Shown here one piece after another: positions 7,656 through 9,975 of a stretch of DNA of 9,975 nucleotides. Made by a program: the position numbers and the translations under genes. This DNA comes from CAYHSW01 sp964431075 (lineage in GTDB: Bacteria; Patescibacteriota; Microgenomatia; JAMCZE01), in assembly GCA_964431075.1 (NCBI GenBank), contig CAYSID010000025.1, positions 1 through 9,975 on the forward strand. The letters run 5' to 3'. The notes below the pieces were generated by a model. That model searched no databases and was not told the DNA's origin. It was given only the letters and a program-made list of their open reading frames with translations. Position 1 is the first letter of the stretch. Each line of letters begins with the position of its first letter.

Positions 7656-7685
7656 ATTATAACTGAACAATATGCTGTATGACAA
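7656..7685 (-). promoter_or_regulatory. Promoter of the tspO-DUF2177-DUF1295 operon
   Basis: Minus strand TTGTCA (7685-7680), 18-nt spacer, TATAAT (7661-7656). It lies 119 nt upstream of the chosen tspO ATG and about 70 nt after tRNA-Ile, so the operon need not depend on read-through from 16S. No clear T-tailed terminator separates tRNA-Ile from it; only TTGGAA-TTT-TTCCAA is seen near 7721-7740. Confidence 0.6.
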
Positions 7686-7755
7686 TAATGTCGAATCGCA
7701 AATTCCACTTGGAGTCCGGCAGAATCGGTTGGAAAAATTCCAAAAAGTCAGATTT

Positions 7756-7830
7756 TGGTGGGCGGACAAGGAATTGAACCTTGGACTTTCTACTTATCAG
7801 ATAGACGTTCTACCACTGAACTACCCGCCC
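7756..7830 (-). tRNA. tRNA-Ile (anticodon GAU), CCA encoded
   Basis: Minus strand: acceptor GGGCGGG/TCCGCCC, A73, encoded CCA (7758-7756), D arm with AGTGGTAGA, anticodon stem TCTAT/GTAGA with loop CTGATAA giving GAU, and a normal T arm CAAGG-TTCAATT-CCTTG. tRNA-Ile(GAU) is the usual first tRNA of bacterial 16S-23S spacers; its partner tRNA-Ala lies 4.7 kb away at 2946-3017. Confidence 0.95.
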
Positions 7831-7846
7831 ATAAAAAGTCTTTCAG

Positions 7847-7920
7847 AGGTCTGGGCGGGATTTGCACCCGCGGATAACGGTTTTGCAGACCGCCGTGTTG
7901 GACTACTTCACCACCAGACC
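7847..7920 (-). tRNA. tRNA-Cys (anticodon GCA), unusual elbow
   Basis: Minus strand: acceptor GGTCTGG/CCAGACC, U73 (the cysteine discriminator), anticodon stem GCGGT/ACCGT with loop CTGCAAA giving GCA, T stem GCGGG/CCCGC. CCA is not encoded. The T loop is TGCAAAT, with G instead of U at position 55, and the D loop (AAGTAGTCCAA) lacks the GG pair that normally meets the T loop. It lies between 16S and tRNA-Ile, where a tRNA-Cys is not usual. Confidence 0.9.
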
Positions 7921-7929
7921 TGCAAAACT

Positions 7930-7935
7930 ATTATA
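7930..7935 (-). promoter_or_regulatory. Possible -10 element before tRNA-Cys
   Basis: TATAAT on the minus strand (7935-7930) ends 9 nt before tRNA-Cys, the right spacing for direct initiation at the tRNA. No -35 consensus is seen upstream, where the sequence is the 3' arm of the 16S processing stem. It may allow tRNA-Cys/tRNA-Ile expression apart from 16S. Confidence 0.35.
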
Positions 7936-7938
7936 TCA

Positions 7939-7966
7939 TTTAACTTCTAAAATGCGGTAGGATGCC
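7939..7966 (-). repeat. 3' arm of the 16S precursor processing stem
   Basis: This 28-nt segment is complementary to 9546-9573 on the other side of 16S. 25 of 28 positions pair by Watson-Crick and the other three give G-U pairs in the minus-strand RNA. Such stems around 16S are RNase III substrates in pre-rRNA, so 16S maturation from a transcript reaching at least here is expected. Confidence 0.8.
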
Positions 7967-8052
7967 GGAAGATTTTCTTTTATTACTAAATCTTTTGCAA
8001 AAAAGTAAGGAGATCTTGTCCGATGTTATATCGGACCGTATTAACCTCTTAG

Positions 8053-9542
<1,490 letters not shown>

Positions 9543-9545
9543 ACT

Positions 9546-9573
9546 GACATCCTACCACATTTTAAAAGTTAAA
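9546..9573 (-). repeat. 5' arm of the 16S precursor processing stem
   Basis: Complementary to 7939-7966 over 28 nt with three G-U wobbles. It ends 4 nt before the 16S 5' end. See the 3' arm for the pairing. Confidence 0.8.
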
Positions 9574-9594
9574 GTTATTCATGTTTATTCGTGA

Positions 9595-9605
9595 TGTCAA
9601 AGTGC
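9595..9605 (-). promoter_or_regulatory. Possible boxA-like site in the 16S leader
   Basis: Minus strand GCACTTTGACA resembles rRNA boxA (consensus close to TGCTCTTTGACAA). It lies between the leader hairpin and the processing stem. The same bases include TTGACA, but no good -10 follows at 16-18 nt (TAACTT), so a second promoter is less likely. Confidence 0.4.
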
Positions 9606-9610
9606 GTCCA

Positions 9611-9659
9611 TCAAAAATCCCGCCTCGAGCGGGATTAAAAGGAAATCCGTCGCGCTCGA
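9611..9659 (-). terminator. Terminator-like hairpin with an alternative pairing in the 16S leader
   Basis: Minus strand AATCCCGC (9636-9629) pairs with GCGGGATT (9623-9616) around a 5-nt loop and is followed by TTT (TTTTT in all), a plausible intrinsic terminator between promoter and 16S. Just upstream, TCGAGCG (9659-9653) is exactly complementary to CGCTCGA (9631-9625), which covers part of the terminator's 5' arm and its loop, so the two structures exclude each other. This is the layout of an attenuator, or it may be a processing or antitermination structure. Confidence 0.5.
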
Positions 9660-9685
9660 TTCAGGAGCTTTCCATGGCAAGGGTA

Positions 9686-9713
9686 ATTATAACGTTAACA
9701 ACTAAGAAGTCAA
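9686..9713 (-). promoter_or_regulatory. Sigma-70 type promoter for the 16S unit
   Basis: Minus strand TTGACT (9713-9708), 16-nt spacer, TATAAT (9691-9686), start expected near 9679, giving a leader of about 137 nt before 16S. Sequence around the start (TACCCTTGCC) is like that at the 23S-unit promoter (CCCTCTTACC). It is divergent from the promoter at 9722-9750. Confidence 0.85.
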
Positions 9714-9721
9714 GATTTAAT

Positions 9722-9750
9722 TTGAATAATTTTTTGTTGACACTTATAAT
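9722..9750 (+). promoter_or_regulatory. Promoter of the YkgJ-type gene
   Basis: TTGAAT (9722-9727), 17-nt spacer, TATAAT (9745-9750). The ATG at 9759 is 8 nt after the -10, so the transcript would begin at or within about two bases of the start codon. Confidence 0.65.
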
Positions 9751-9758
9751 CAGAGAAA

Positions 9759-9975
9759 ATGGATTGTTTGCGAGATTGCCGTGCCGCTTGTTGCCGGGTA
9801 TTGGGATTAAACGGACTTAACAAAAAAGAGGTACGGCTTTTTGAATCTACAGGTGCGACTATTCTCCCCAAGCGATCTTTTTTTTTGAGAGAGACGTTTG
9901 ATGTGATTTTTCCTAACGGAGTTTGTCCTTTACTAGACGGAAATCAGTGCTCTATTTATGATAGACGTCCTGGAG
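9759..9975 (+). CDS. YkgJ-type (CxxCxxCC) cysteine-cluster protein, 5' part only
   Basis: Open from ATG 9759 to the right edge (72 codons). It starts MDCLRDCRAACCRVLGLNGL with Cys at 3, 7, 11 and 12, then FPNGVCPLLDGNQCSIYDRR and PG at the edge. The spacing of a leading Cys cluster ending in CC, followed by CPLL....CSIY..RP, is that of the YkgJ/UPF0153 family, thought to bind zinc or an iron-sulfur cluster; a further C(R).FP motif would be expected beyond the edge. The first cluster is C-x3-C-x3-CC, slightly wider than the usual CxxCxxCC. The start is fixed by the promoter at 9722-9750, 8 nt away, and no Shine-Dalgarno is present. It is divergent from the 16S unit. Biological role unknown. 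Confidence 0.65.
   Translation, partial: MDCLRDCRAACCRVLGLNGLNKKEVRLFESTGATILPKRSFFLRETFDVIFPNGVCPLLDGNQCSIYDRRPG

Noticed and set aside
7690..7755. Terminator after tRNA-Ile
   Set aside because: The TTGGAA/TTCCAA hairpin is AT-rich and has no following T run on the minus strand.
9737..9750. TTGACA followed by TATAAT on the plus strand
   Set aside because: Only 2 nt separate the two; the working -35 for this TATAAT is TTGAAT at 9722-9727 with a 17-nt spacer.

Overview
The window most likely comes from a Candidate Phyla Radiation (Patescibacteria) bacterium. The evidence is a divergent 16S rRNA with altered 338, 530 and 790 regions, a 23S gene carrying a group I intron, very compact genes with 1-4 nt overlaps, few Shine-Dalgarno sites, and CPR-style small proteins. 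The phylum within CPR cannot be fixed by eye. All rRNA coordinates and E. coli numbering come from alignment from memory.

Layout. The rRNA genes are on the minus strand, transcribed right to left, and the operon is split in two. The right half is promoter (9686-9713), leader with a terminator-like hairpin, 16S (about 8053-9542), tRNA-Cys(GCA) and tRNA-Ile(GAU). The left half is a second, similar promoter (3178-3207), a leader hairpin, tRNA-Ala(UGC), a boxA-like site and 23S, whose 3' end lies beyond the left edge. The classic order 16S-Ile-Ala-23S is kept, but about 4.7 kb of protein genes sits between tRNA-Ile and tRNA-Ala. The 23S gene also contains a group I intron of about 520 nt next to E. 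coli position 1931, holding the remains of a LAGLIDADG homing endonuclease gene.

The block between the two halves has two arms facing each other. On the plus strand: a small two-zinc-ribbon protein of topoisomerase I type, a Nudix hydrolase, a HAD hydrolase and MscL with a zinc-ribbon tail. The HAD and MscL reading frames are broken by one-base length changes in T runs and by one stop codon. On the minus strand: a tightly coupled TspO / DUF2177 / DUF1295 membrane-protein operon, then a conserved soluble protein of unknown function (WFQWYCRYY family). A possible 37-residue gene lies on the minus strand between the zinc-ribbon and Nudix genes.

At the right edge, divergent from the 16S promoter, an almost leaderless gene for a cysteine-rich YkgJ-type (CxxCxxCC) protein begins and runs off the window.

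Functionally the window is a ribosomal RNA locus turned into two separately promoted units around a cargo of housecleaning (Nudix, HAD), osmotic (MscL) and membrane/lipid (TspO, DUF1295) genes. Both rRNA leaders carry terminator-like hairpins, which raises the possibility of attenuation.
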